Part shown: piece by piece, positions 20,901-34,600 of the stretch
Numbering within the stretch: position 1 is the first letter of the stretch
How the letters are laid out: each line of letters starts with the position of its first letter
DNA from: Bolinopsis microptera
Taxonomy: Eukaryota; Ctenophora; Tentaculata; Lobata; Bolinopsidae
Assembly (NCBI RefSeq): GCF_026151205.1
Contig: NC_087076.1
Coordinates: 5,074,902 to 5,138,901 of the forward strand
Length of the DNA: 64,000 nucleotides
Reading direction: 5' to 3'
Notes under the pieces: generated by a model
Seen by the model: the letters and a program-made list of their open reading frames with translations, nothing else
The model's database searches: none
What the model was told of the DNA's origin: nothing
Position numbers and translations under genes: made by a program

Positions 20901-23900
20901 GATACAGAATTGTTTAGCTTGTACCATACTCGAACACAGCGCTCTACTCTAAACTGACTGGGATACCGATATTGTTTAGCTTGTACCATACTCAGGTCAG
21001 ACTACAGCGCACTACTCTAAACTGGATACAGATCATGTTAGCTTGGTCCCATACACAGAACGACAGCGCCTACTCTAAACTGGGATACAGATATTGTTGG
21101 CATGTGCCATACACAGACAACAGTGCTCCTTTCTCTAAACTGGGATACAGATATTGTTAGCTTGTACCATAACACAGACGACAGCGCTCTAACTGGTAAA
21201 CTGGGATACAGCTATGTTATCTTGTACCAAACTCAGACGACAGCGCCTACTCTAAACTGGGATAACAGATATTGTTAGCTTGAACCATACACCAGACGAC
21301 AGCGGCTCTACTGTAAAACTGGGATACAGAAAATCTTAGCTTTGTACCATCTCAACGACAGCGCTCTAACTCTAAACTATGATTACAGATATTGTTAGCT
21401 TGTACCATACTCAGACGACAGCGCTCTACTCTAAACTGGGATACAGATAATGTTAGCTTGTACCATACCAGACGACAGAGCGGCACTACTGTAAACTGGG
21501 ATACAGAAAGTTTTTAGCTTGTACCATACTCAGCTACGACAGCGCTCTACTGTAAACTGTGGATACAATTATTGTTAGCTTGTACATACTCAGAATCGAA
21601 CAGCGCTCCTTAACTCTAAACTGGGATAGCAGATATTGTTACTTGTACCATAACTCAGACACAGGCGCTCTACTCTAGAACTGGGATATACAGAAATTGT
21701 TACATGTACCATACTCAACACAGCGCTCTACTCTAAACTGGGAATACAGATATTGTTTAGCTTTGTGCCATACCAGACGACAGCGACTCCTCTAAACTGG
21801 GATACAGATATAATTGTTACTTGTACATAACACAGACACACGCCTACTCTAAACTGGGATACAGATATTGTTAGCTTGTACCATACTCAGACGACAGCGC
21901 TTCTAACACTAAACTAGGATACAGAATATTGTTAGCTTGTAACCATACTCAGACGACAGCGCACGACTACTCTAACTGGGATAACAGATATTGTTTAGCT
22001 TGTACCATACTCAGACGACACGCAGCTAAGCCTAACTGGAAAACAGATATGTGATATACTTGTACCATACTCAGACGACCGTGTTATCTACACTAAACTG
22101 GGATAACCGATATTGGTTAGCTTGTACCATACACAGGACGACAGCGCTCAAAACTCTAAACCTGGATACAGATATGGTAACTTGTACCATACTCAGACGA
22201 CAATCGCTCTACTCACAACTGGGATAACAGATATTGTAGCAAGTAACATACTCAGGACGACAGCGCTCCTTCTCTAAATCTGGGATACAGATATTGTATG
22301 CTTGTACCAAACACAAGTCACGACAGCTCTCTACTCTAAACTTGGATACAGATAATTGTTGAGCTTTTGTTACATATCAGACGACAGCGCTCTACTCTAA
22401 ACTTTTGATACAGATATTGTTTAGCTGAACCAAATTCAGACGACCGAGCTCTACTCGTAAAACTAGATACAGATATTGATAGCTTGTACCATACTCAGCA
22501 CGACATCGCTACTATACACTAAAACGAGTACAGATATTGATAGCTTGTACCAATACTCAACTACAGCGCTCGTAGCTCTAAACTGGGATACCAGAATTGG
22601 TTAGCTGTACCATACACAGACGACAGCGCCTACTCTAAACTGGGATACAAGATATTGTTAGCTGTACATACTCAGACGACCGAGTGCTCTACACTAACCT
22701 AGGGATCTACAGATATTGTTAGCATGTACAATGTACCATACTCAGACGACAGCGCTCTAGCCACTAAACTGTGATAACAGATATTGTTAGCTTGTACCAT
22801 ACTCAGACGAACAGTGTTCTACTCTAAACTGGGATAGCAGATATGTTAGCTTGTACATACTCCAGACGACAGCGCTCTACCAAAACTGGGATACAGAAAT
22901 TGTTAGCTTGTACCATACACAGACACAGTGCACTTCTCTATACTGGGATACAGATATTGCATAGCTGTACCATCTCAACACAGCGCTCTACTCTAAACTG
23001 GATACAGATATAATACTTGGTACCATACTCAGACGACCGCGCTCTACACTAATCTGGGGATACAGATATGTTAGCTTGTACCATACTCAGATCGAACAGT
23101 GCTCTACTCTAAACTTGGGATACATATATTGTAACATGTACCATACTCAGTACCGACAGCGCTCGTCTACTCTAAACAGGGATACAGATATTGTTAATGC
23201 TGTACCATACACAGACGACAGTGTTCTACTCTAAACTGGGATACAGATATTGTTTAAGCCTTGTACATACTCAGACGAGCGCTCATACGATGTAAACTGG
23301 GAAACAGATATTGTTAGCTTGTACCATACTCAGACACAGCGCTCTACTCTAACTCTAGGATACAGATATTGTTTAGCTTGTACCATAAACTCAGACGACA
23401 GCGCTCACCTAAACTGGGATACAGATATTGTTAGCTTGTACCATACTCAAACACAGCGCTCTACTGTAATCTGGGATACAGATATGTTAGCTTGTAACCA
23501 TACTCTAGACGACAGCGCTCTACTCCAAGACGGGAATAACAGATATAGTTAGCGTTGTACCAAACACCAGACGACAGTGCCAACTCTAAACTGGATACAT
23601 GAAATTGTTAGCTTGTACCATACTCAGGACGACAGCGCTCTACTCTAAACTGGTGATACAGATACAGATAGCTTGTACCATACACAGACACAGTGCTCTC
23701 CTCTAAACTGGGATACAGATTTTGTTTAGCTTGTACATACATACCAGACGACAGTGCTCAACTTCTAAACAGGATAACAGATATAGTTAACTAGTACCAT
23801 ACTCAGAGACGACAGTGCTCTACTCTAACCTGGGATACAGAAAATTGTTAGCTTGTACCATACTCAGACGGACAGTGTTCTAACTCTAGAACTGGGATAC

Positions 23901-24498
23901 AGATATTGTTAGCTTGTACCATACTCATACGACAGCGCTCTACTCTAGACTGGGATACAGATATTGTTAGCTTGTAACCATACTCAGAACGACAGTGCTG
24001 CTATCTACTCTAAACTGGGATAACAGAATTGTTACTAGTACCATAACTCAACGACAGCGCTCTACTCTAAACTGGGATACAGATCTTGTATCTGTACCAT
24101 ACTCAGACGACAGCGCTCTACTCTAAACTGGATACAGAATTGTTATCTTATGCCATACCTCAGACGACAGCGCTCTTACCTATAACTGGGATACAGATAT
24201 TTGTTAGCTTTTAACATACTCATACACAGCGCTCTATACAGTAAAACTGGATACAGATATTGTTAGCTTGTACCATACTCAGACTACAGCGCTCTACACT
24301 AAACTGTGTGATACAGATATTGTTAGCTTGTACTCCATACTCCAGACGACAGCGCCTCTACTCGTAAACTGGGATACTGAATTTGTTAGCCTTTTACCAT
24401 ACTCAGACTACAGCGCTCTACTTCTAAACTGAATCACAGATATTGTTAGCTTGTACCATACTCAGACGACAGTGCTCTACTCAATAAACTGGAATACA
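17950..24498. repeat. Module A2: 58-bp satellite array, full length
   Basis: About 113 units of the 58-bp satellite between an A-run plus CCTTAGGATACAG on the left and GGAATACATAAGG plus a T-run on the right. A short A-run interrupts it near 18,162-18,171. Confidence 0.97.
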
Positions 24499-26306
24499 TA
24501 AGGTTTTTTTTTTTTAACAAATGTCTCAGACCCCATAGCTAGTCTGTGGAACATTTTAAGGCAGAAACCCACATCGACAAAGCGCCAAATTTGCGCATAA
24601 AGATCCCCAAGCCCGATACCCACTTTGCCTCCCAATTATATTAACATCTCGTAACTCATAATGAAGGTTCCGTTATTCATTTAAAAGATTAAGTTTTTTA
24701 CGATTCACGGCACGTAGACCGACACGACACGTAGCCGGGGCGAAGCATCTTGGTTGGCTAGGGTAGGGGGGAAGCGCAGCCCCCCAGAAAAGTTTTGAGA
24801 AATTATGTGTTTTAGACGACATTTGGCTTAAAGAATTTTTAGGACAGTAATATTCAGACATCACAATAAAACAAAGTTGGGGGCTAGGGGGCGCAGCCCT
24901 TGCCTCGGAAAAATTTTTGAGAAATAGGGTGTTTCCAGACGACATTTGTAGGAAGCAATAATCAACATTACAATAATACAAGGTTTGTGGGCTGGTGGGG
25001 GGGTGGGTTGCGCAACCCCCCGGTAAAATGTTTTTGAGGAATAAGGTGATATCAGACGACATTTAATGGCATTTAAAGAAATTAGGTAGGAGAGCAATAA
25101 TCATACATCAGAATAATAAAAAGTTGGTGGGCTAGGGAGCGAACCCGCAGGAAAATTTTAGAGTAAATAGTGGTGATTAAAACGGCATTTGCATTAAAGA
25201 AATTTGTGATAGGTAATAATCATACATCACAATAATATAAAGTTGGGGGCCGGGGGGGGGGGGGGGGGCGCAGCCCACCCAGAAAATTTTTTGAGAAATA
25301 ATGTGTTTTAGACGACATTTGGGCATTAAAGAAATTGTTTGACAAAAAATCAGACATCTCAATAATCTACTAATACCAAGTTGGGAGCTGGGGCGCACCC
25401 CCCGAAAATTTTTGAGAAATAGGGTATTCAGGACGACATTAGGCATTAAAGAAATTAGTAGGCAGTATTAATCCGAACATCACAATAATCTAAAGGTTGT
25501 TGCTAGGGAGGGGGGGGGGGGCGCTAGCCAAACATAAAATTTATGAGAAAATGATGTTTTTAGACGACATTGACATTAAAGAAATTGAAGACTGTATTTA
25601 AAATCAACAACACAATAATAAGTGGAGGGCTAGGCAGGCGCAGCCCTGGCCTTCGGAAACTTTTTGAGAAATAGGGAGTTCCAACGACATTTGTGGGACA
25701 GCAATAAACCCCCTCATACATACAATAACACAAGGTTGGTGGGCTGGGTGGGTGGGCGCATAATAATCAGACATCACAATATAAAAGTTGGGGGACTGGG
25801 GGGGGGGGGGGGGGGGGGGGGGGCCGCAGCCCCAAGAAAATTTTAGAATTAGTTTGTTTCAGACGACATTAGGCAATAAAGAAATTTGTAGGACGGCGAT
25901 AATACAAAGTTGTGGGTGCCAGCCCCCGGAAAAATTTTGGAGAAATAAGGGTGTTGCAGACGACATTTGTGAGACAGGCAGATAATCATACACTACAATA
26001 ATACAAGATTGGTGGGCTGGGGGGGGGGGCGCAGTAATAACAGACATCACAATAAAATAAAGTATGGGGACTGTGGGGGGGGGGGGGGTGGCGCAGCCCC
26101 AAGAAAATTTTTTAGTAAAGATATTTGTTTTATACGAACATTAGGCATTAAAGAAATTGATGACGGCGATAATACAAAAGTATGGTGGTGCAGCCACCCG
26201 GAAAAAATTTGAGGAAATAGGTGTTTTCAGACGACCAACATCGATTGGCATTAGAATTGTAATTAAACATATACATCACAATAAATACAAAGTTGGGGGC
26301 TAGGGG
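24499..26306. repeat. Module B2: leader plus 14 ~120-bp units
   Basis: Same leader landmarks and the same 14-unit order as the first copy, including the two shortened units near 25,755 and 26,030. One G-run near 25,798 is about 25 long. Minus-strand frames here (for example 25,062-24,673) are translations of the repeat: they reiterate the same short peptide and are not genes. Confidence 0.93.
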
Positions 26307-26530
26307 AAAACAGTTACTTTTTCCTAGACCACATTGAATAAGTACATATTGTATAGTGGATTGGGAATAATTTGAACAAATGCGAAAGTCGATTGCCTGT
26401 CGTGTCGTTATAATCAAACAGTCATAAACACAGCCCAACTTACCAGTCTACATGCATGGGACTAGGGGTCTATATTTTTTTTGGGGAGTTCAATTTTTTT
26501 CCGGGGGGTCTTCCCCTTGGTCTACAGTGC
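26307..26530. other. Module C2 spacer
   Basis: Keeps CACATTGAATAAGTACATA and CGATTGCCTGTCGTGTCG. The protein frame seen across the first copy is broken here. Confidence 0.8.
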
Positions 26531-27415
26531 CCCTGCATTCTAGTTGCCAGACCCACTCTATTAGAGTGCGAACTCACAATTATGGTTGCCATACCCCCTA
26601 GTACTGAGAGAGTCCAGACCCCACAATTCTGGTGTCATAATCTCCTATATTCTATTCAAAGACCCCCCCAATTCTGGTAGACGAGGTGAAGAATTACCAT
26701 TCTGTTGCCATAAAGATTCACTCTTCTAGAGAGGTAGAACCCACCTTCTAGTAGGTACAGAGTCAAGCCCCAGCTATCTAAAATGAGACTCACCACCATT
26801 CTGGTTGCCAGAACCCACTCATCTGAGGGAAACCTACCATTCTGTTGCCACCCCACGCATTCTAGAGTGTAGACGCACCATTCGAAGTTGCCAGAACCAC
26901 TATTCCTGAGTGAACACCCACCTTTTCGGGTTGCCGGAAACCCACTATTCCTAGACTCTAGACTCCAGCCGCACAATTCTGGTTGCCATATATCTATATT
27001 CTAGTTTAGACCCCCAATTCGGTTTGACCACTTGACAGAGTAGTAGACTTACCGATTCTGGTTGCGAGACCCACTCTTCTAGAGTGACGACCATATCTCT
27101 AGATTCTTTACCACCAATCTTGTTGCCAGACCCACTCTTAGCTAGAGTGAAGACCCACTATCAAGAAATTCTGACCCACCATTCCTGTTTCCAACCCCTA
27201 TACCCAAGGTGCAGACCCACCATTCCTGATTGCCAGACTCACTCATCTTGATCCCTTGATTGCCGACCCACTAATCTGTATGCCAGACCCACTCTTATAG
27301 ATTGCAGACACAACCAAATCTAGTTGCCAGACCCCACTCTTCTAAAGAGTAGAGACCCACCTATAATGCAAGAAGTGAAGACCCACCATTCGGTTGTCCA
27401 GACTATCACTCTTCA

Positions 27416-27431
27416 GGGTGTACGTACACCC
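27416..27431. repeat. 16-bp palindrome GGGTGTACGTACACCC
   Basis: Perfect palindrome formed where a unit ending in AAGGGTG meets one starting TACGTACACCCACC. It recurs several times in each D module. Confidence 0.85.
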
Positions 27432-29066
27432 ACCATTCTGGTTGCAGACCAACTTCTAGATTGCTAAGATCCCACCATTCCAGCTGCCCAACCCTCTCTT
27501 CTCAGTCCAGACCCACTAATCTGGTTGTCAGACCCATTCTTACAAGGGTGTTAAGTACACCCACCATATCTGGTTGCCAGACCAACTTCTAGATTGCAGA
27601 CCCACATTCCAGCTGCCAACCCACCACCTCGTTTGTCAGACCCACTCTTCAAGGGTGTACGTAGCACCCACCATTCTGGTTGCCCAAACCAACTTCTAGA
27701 TTGCATACCCACCATTCCCCAGCTCCAGACCACGTCAACTCAAGTGCATACTACCACTCTGGATGTCAGACCCACACTTTAAAGGGTGCCAGACGCAGAC
27801 CGCCGTTCTGGATTCCAGACGCCACTTAATAGATTGCAGACCCAACATTCTAGCTCCAGACCACTCTCTCAAGTGCAGACCCACCACTCTGGAGGTCAGA
27901 CCCCCTCTTGATCTTGAAGCCTGAAAGGGTGCAAGACCCACCATTCTGGTTGTTAGACCAACTTCTAGATTGCAGACCCACTCAACCAGCACCCTTACCC
28001 ACACTTCTCAAGTGCAGATCTACCACTCGTGGTTGCAGACCCACTGTTTAAGCCTGAAGAGCAGACCCACCATTCATGTTAGCCAGAACCCACGTCTAGA
28101 TAGCAGACCCAACCATTCTAACTGCCAGAAGAACCCCACTCAAGAATGCAGACCCAACATTCCTAAGCTGCCATGACCCCCCTCTACTCAAGTGCAGACC
28201 CACACACACAGGTTGTCTATGGAAGAGCCCACTCTCAAGGGTGCAGACCCACCACTCTGGATGTCATTACCCACTCTTCAAGGTGTACGTACGAACCCAC
28301 CATTCTGTTGCCGGACCCACTTCTCTAGATTGCAGACTCCACCATTCCAGCTGCCAAGACCCACTCTTCTCAGTTCAGTACCCACCACTCGGTTGTCATA
28401 CCCACTCATCAAGGGTTTGACGTACACCCCACAATTCTGTTGCCCAGACCAAACTTATAGTTGCAGTCCCAACCCATTTCCATGCAGCCAGTTGAGTGCC
28501 AGACCCACTCATCTCAGTCCATACAAACCCACCATTCTGGGTTGTCAGACCCACTCATAAAGTAGAGCAGAGCTCACCATATAAGCGCAGACCCATCGCT
28601 TCACAAGTGCAGACCCCCCACTTCTGGTTGCCGTAACCCACTCTTCTAAGAGTGAAGACTCATATTCTCGAATGCATATCCACAATTCCTGTTGCTATAA
28701 CCAACTTCTAGATTGCAGACCCCCCCATTCACCAGCCGCCAAACCCACACTTCTCAGTGCAGACCCCCTTCTGTGTCAACCCCACTCTTACAAGAGTGAA
28801 GACTCATGTATTTCTCGAATGCAGCTCCACAATTCTGGTTGCAAGAACCAACATCTAGATTGCACAGAACCCACCCCTTTCCACCGCAAGAACCACTCTT
28901 CTCAAGTGCAACCCACCATTCTGGTTGTCAGAACCCACACTTCAAGGGTGAGACCCACATTCTGGTTAACAGACACATTTCTAGATTGCTTACCCACCAT
29001 TCTAGCTCCATACCCACTATTCTCAAGTGCAACACCCACCACTTCTGGTATTTCCCCCGACAACTA

Positions 29067-29305
<239 letters not shown>

Positions 29306-29660
29306 GGGTTAAATATATAACAGACCCATCATTCTGGTGCCAACCCACTTCTAATTGCAGACCCACAATCTAGCGGCCAGACCCACTCTTCTCAAGTGCA
29401 GACCCACCACTCCTAGGGAAAAAAAAACAACAGGGTGAATAATATCAACAAATGGTCAACAAATCCTCCGCGAACCTCCCGTGGTGTGTCCCTGTTGGCA
29501 CTAACGGTGGTGTGCTCTCTTGATGATACAAAGGGGCCTTGCCAACTCAAAGATTCCAATAGAACCAGGGAAGGTCAACACTAACACTACCAACACCAGG
29601 CAATTCTCTTTCAGATATCAGTTACAAATATACACACAAAAGACGATACATTGGACATAC

Positions 29661-29696
29661 CTGTGAATTAGTAGCTCTACGAGCTCTACTCACCAG
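29661..29696. repeat. E2 copy of conserved long hairpin
   Basis: CTGTGAATTAGTAGCTCTAC followed by GAGCTCTACTCACCAG; both arms are recognisable, the right one with an internal deletion. Confidence 0.7.
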
Positions 29697-31439
29697 GAAA
29701 TTCTCTTCAGCTTTCCAGTCCCATCGAAGTCACGCCACCGACAGAGCATAGTGATTCCAATTCGCTTCAACCTGACTACAAGACACACTGATTATGAGTA
29801 GTCCTGGGCACTATCTCCCTCCAGTAACACCAACGTTTTCAGGTCTTTTCATTAAAACAGCTAATGCTAAGCTGAAACACCTAACACAGGCACGTGATAG
29901 ACAGAATTAGGATTTTAAACTCTGACTACGAGACACACTGAAGGCGAGAATTCCTGACACTTCTTCCTGCCGAGTAACCGACTTTTATCAAGGGGACCGG
30001 GTCAAGCTTTGCCACACTCTTCATTGAAGTGTGACGGAACGCTCTAACAACATCTAGTAGCAGCAGAGTTTGACTGACACCCGTTACTGGTTCTATTCAG
30101 TTTCGACAGCGGAAGATCTCAACACTCCGAAAACAGTTCTCTCGACAACCTGGCAAGTCTTCTTTTTCACAGCCTGCCCCATTGACACGGGAACCCATTA
30201 GATGCAACAGTAACCCTGGTGGCGAGCATACTCCTAAAGCATAGGGTATGGACCTCTTTAGTTCTGAGACCAAAGCTTAACGATCAGGAATAAACATCAA
30301 TCAATGCTTATGATGCAAATAGAACTACAATGTTTATCGAATGCATTACCAATCTTTTTGATTCATTTTTATTTAGCTCGAGCGTTACATGGTAACATCA
30401 GGACTGACATTCCTCTTCAGTTTAGATTGAGGAAACATACCCGCTATTTGCGTTATACATGGCAAGTATCTGGACATATGATAACTTAGGATCTCTCCAT
30501 CAATCAGAATTTCTCTCAGATTCCAGGCTCATTTAAAGTTCGCTAAACAGCACCATTTTTAACTGCCAGGTTCGTTTCTGAAACAGCTCAGACCACTCAC
30601 TAGTAATCCACATCGAGTAGGACTTCGTTCCAGACAATATTGAGATACGGAAAGAGAGACTAGGCGGAAGAATCGCAAGTGTACGATCAATCCAACAACA
30701 TCCCCATAGACCAAACCTTCCTCCCAATAGGCCACACACAGTGACAAGAGAACATTCACAGTGTGAGTTCCTCACAATTAAATACAGGAACTTTTATTTT
30801 TTCTGGAACTCAACATCAGATGCTAACAGTCGCTTTCAGAATAGAGCAACAGCCCACTAGTTTTTATTTTCAGAACGTGGCAAACAACGCAACTTCAAGA
30901 TCGCAAGAATTTGCGAACAGACTTTTCGGAGAACGAGCAACAACCAGCACCTCCTCTACAAGCGCAATCCAATCATGACGTTCAGAATAAATTAATTGGT
31001 AAACTCTACCTTAACACCAGTAACTACTCATATCTTCAATTGTGGAACAGCGACAAGACTGGATAGGTAAACTCTTTGGTAAAGCCCCTTGGATTCTTCA
31101 CCAGGAACTTTCGCTAAACCCCATCTAGGTAACTCAACCTAGCCCTCTCCGCATAGAGACTATATCTCCCCATGGGGCTTGAACCTTGCTCGAATCCCTT
31201 GTCTACCGCAAAAGTACTACAACGGAAGTGGGATTATGCTCTGAGACAGTAGTGACAGCTACAAACTCCAGGGTCTGTTTGCACTGATATTTATTAATTA
31301 GGATTTTCGTAGTATACTTTGGGAGTCCTGGCGTGCAGCTAGCAGAGGTGGCATTCAGTGGTCACGGTGAGAAGGCACCATCTTAACGTAAGAGGGCCAG
31401 AAAACCGTGACGCAGAACAGAGAGAGAGAGAATATAACA

Positions 31440-31445
31440 AATAAA
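31440..31445 (+). promoter_or_regulatory. AATAAA polyadenylation-like signal, E2
   Basis: Same context (AATAAAGATTGTTTAATTTT) as in the other linker copies. Confidence 0.3.
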
Positions 31446-31488
31446 GATTGTTTAATTTTTGCAAAAAATTTAGCTCGTCATGTGACAA

Positions 31489-31527
31489 CCCTTCCCATCC
31501 CCCCACAACCCCCAACCCCTCCCCCCT
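31489..31527 (-). other. G-quadruplex-prone strand, E2
   Basis: C-runs of 3-6 on the plus strand with 1-3 base gaps; conserved position 45-50 bases after AATAAA. Confidence 0.6.
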
Positions 31528-31632
31528 AAATAACTGGCGATCGATTTTGTGCTGTCCCCCTCGCGAACATGAAGTTATTCTGAAAATTTTTGTCAAGACC
31601 AGATCTGTAACTATCAAATATTAAAAAAAAAA

Positions 31633-34600
31633 CCTTAGGATACAGAAATTGGTTACTTGTACACAAAACAACCACCAATACTCAGACGACAGCGCTCTAC
31701 ACTAAAACTGGATACAGATATTGTTAGGCTTGTACATACTCAGGACAACAGCGTCTACTCTAAACAGGATACAGATATTGATTAAGCTTGTACCATACTC
31801 AGACGACAGTGCTCTCTCTAAACTGGGATACAGATATAGTAGCTTGTACCATACCAGAGACAGCGATCTACTCTAAACTGGGGATCTACAGCTATTTTAG
31901 CTTGTACCATACTCCAGACGACAGCGCCTCGTTACTCTAACCGGATACCGATATTTGTTAGCTTTCATACTCAGGACGACAGCGCTCTACTCTAAACTAT
32001 GATACGAGATAGTTGTTAGCATGGACCATACATCAGACGGACAGCGCTCTACTCTAAACTGGATACATATATTGTTAGCTTGTACCATACTCACATACTA
32101 CAGCTCTCTACACTTAAACGTGATACAGATTATTGATTAGCTTGCACCAAACCAGACGACAGCGCTCTACTGTAAACTGGAAACAGAATTGTTAGCATGA
32201 ACCATAACTCATACGACCAGCGCGCTACCACTAAACGGGATACAGAATATTGTTAGCTTTTACCATACTCAGACACAAGAGCTCTACTCAAAAACAGGAT
32301 ACAGATATTGTATAGCATGTAAAACCATACATCAGACGACAGCGCTCTACTCTAAACTGGGATAAGCAGATAATGTAGCTTGTACCATACTCCAACGACA
32401 GCGCTCTACTCTAAACTGGGATACAGATAATGATTAGCTTTACCATACTCAACGACAGCGCTCAACTCTAAACTGGGATGGGATACATATAATGTTAGTT
32501 GTGCCATACTCAGACACAGGCTCTTTCCTCTAAACTGGGTATAAGAAATAGTTAGCATTTGTACCATACTCAGACGACAGCGCTCTAGCTGTCAAACGTG
32601 ATACAGATATGTTAGCTTGTACCATACACAAGACGACAGCGCTCTACTCGAAACTGGATACACATATAGATAGCTTGTCCCATACTCAGACACCGCGCTC
32701 TACTCTAAACTGGATAGCACAATATTAGTTAGCTTGTACTAACACAGACGACCGGCGCTCTACTCAAACTGGGATACCATATTGTTTACGCATGTACAAA
32801 CCAGCACGACAGTGCACTACACTAAACTGGATACAGATATTGTTACTTGTACCATACACATACTACAGCGCTCTACTCTAACCTGGGATACACATATATG
32901 TTAGCTTTTACCATGTACTCAAGACGACATTGCTCTAAACTCCTAACTGTGGATACAGAAATGTTAGCTTGTATCACCATACACAGACGACAGCGCTCTA
33001 TCTGTAAACTGAGGCTTACAGATATTGTTAGCTTGTACAACACAGACGACACGCTCTAACATCAAAACTAGGATATAGATATTTTTAGCTTGTCCCATAC
33101 TAGACGACAGCGCTCTACTCTAAACTGGGATACAGATTTTGTATATCTTGACCATACTCAGACACAGCGCTCTATCTGTAAACTGGGATAAACCGATCAT
33201 GAGTATACTTGTACCCAAACTCAGACACAGCGCACTACTCAAGACTGTGATACAGAAAATGATAGCTGTACCATAACGCAGACGACAGTGCACATACATC
33301 AAAACTGGATACAAGATATTGTTAGCTTGTACCATAACTCAGACGACAGCGCTCTACTCTAAACAGGTAAACGAAATTGTTAGCATGTACATACTCAACG
33401 ACAGTGCTCAACTCGTAAACTGGGATACAGATTTTGATAGCTTGTACCAGACTCAGACGCAGCGCTCAACTCAAACTGGGATACAGATATTGTTAGCTTG
33501 TGCCATACACATACGACAGCGTTCTAACTCAAAACTGGGATACAGATAAAATGTTAGCTTGTACCATACTCTCAGACGACAGCGTCTAACTCCTAAACTG
33601 GGATTTTATCAAGGAAAAAAAATTATTGTAAGCTTGGTAACCATACTCCAGAACACAGCGCACTGGTCAAACTGGATCCAGATATTGATTACTTGTACCA
33701 TACTCAGACGACAGGCGCTCACTCTAAGCCCTGGGATACAGATACTGTTTAGCCTTGTACCATACTCATCAGAACGACAGCCTCTACTCCTAAACTGTGA
33801 TACAGATATTGTTATCTATATAACCCTACTTCAGACGACAGTGTTCTACTCTAAACTGGATTACAGATAGTTGTTCGCTTGTACCATACTCAGACGACAG
33901 CGCTCTACTCTAACTGGGATACAGATAACTGTTAGCTTTTACCAAACTCAGACACAGCAGCGCCTACTCTAAACTGGGAAACCGAATTGTTATCTTGTAC
34001 CATACTCAGACGACAGCGCTACTACTCAACAGGATACAGATATTGTTATCTTGTACCATACTCAGACGCAGTGCTCCTACTCTAAACAGGATACAGATAT
34101 TGTTAGCTTGTATACCATACTCAGACGACTGCGCTCTACACTAAACTGGGATACAGATATTGTTAAGCTTTGTACCATACTCAAGACACAGCAGCTCTAA
34201 CTCTAAAACTGGAAACAGCTATTTTTAGCTTGATACCATACTCCGACACACGCTCTACTCTAAACAGGGATACAGAATTGTTAGCTTGTACCATACACCA
34301 GACGACAGCGCTCTACTCTAAACTGGTACAGATATTGTTAGCTTGTACCATACTCAGAACGACAGCGCTCAAAACTCTAAACTGGGATAACCATTAGTAA
34401 TGCATTGATAGTCTTGTACATACTCAGACGACAGCGCACTACTTAAACTGGAATACTGATATTGTAAGCTGTACCATACACATACACAGCGCTCTACCTA
34501 ACTGGGATACAGCATATGATTAGCTTGTACCATACTCAGACGACAGTTGCACTACTCTAAACTACTGATACAGGATATTGTTAGCTTGAACCAAACTCAG

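Larger units (their letters stand above)
29417..31632. other. Module E2 linker
   Basis: Same landmarks and order as the first linker copy. Frames such as 30,763-30,978 are not kept in the other three copies. Confidence 0.75.

Noticed and set aside
24673-25446. Minus-strand frames of 78-129 codons in B2 with recurring IIVMYDY-like peptide
   Set aside because: They are translations of the ~120-bp unit and recur in every B module with different breaks; no start or domain is conserved.
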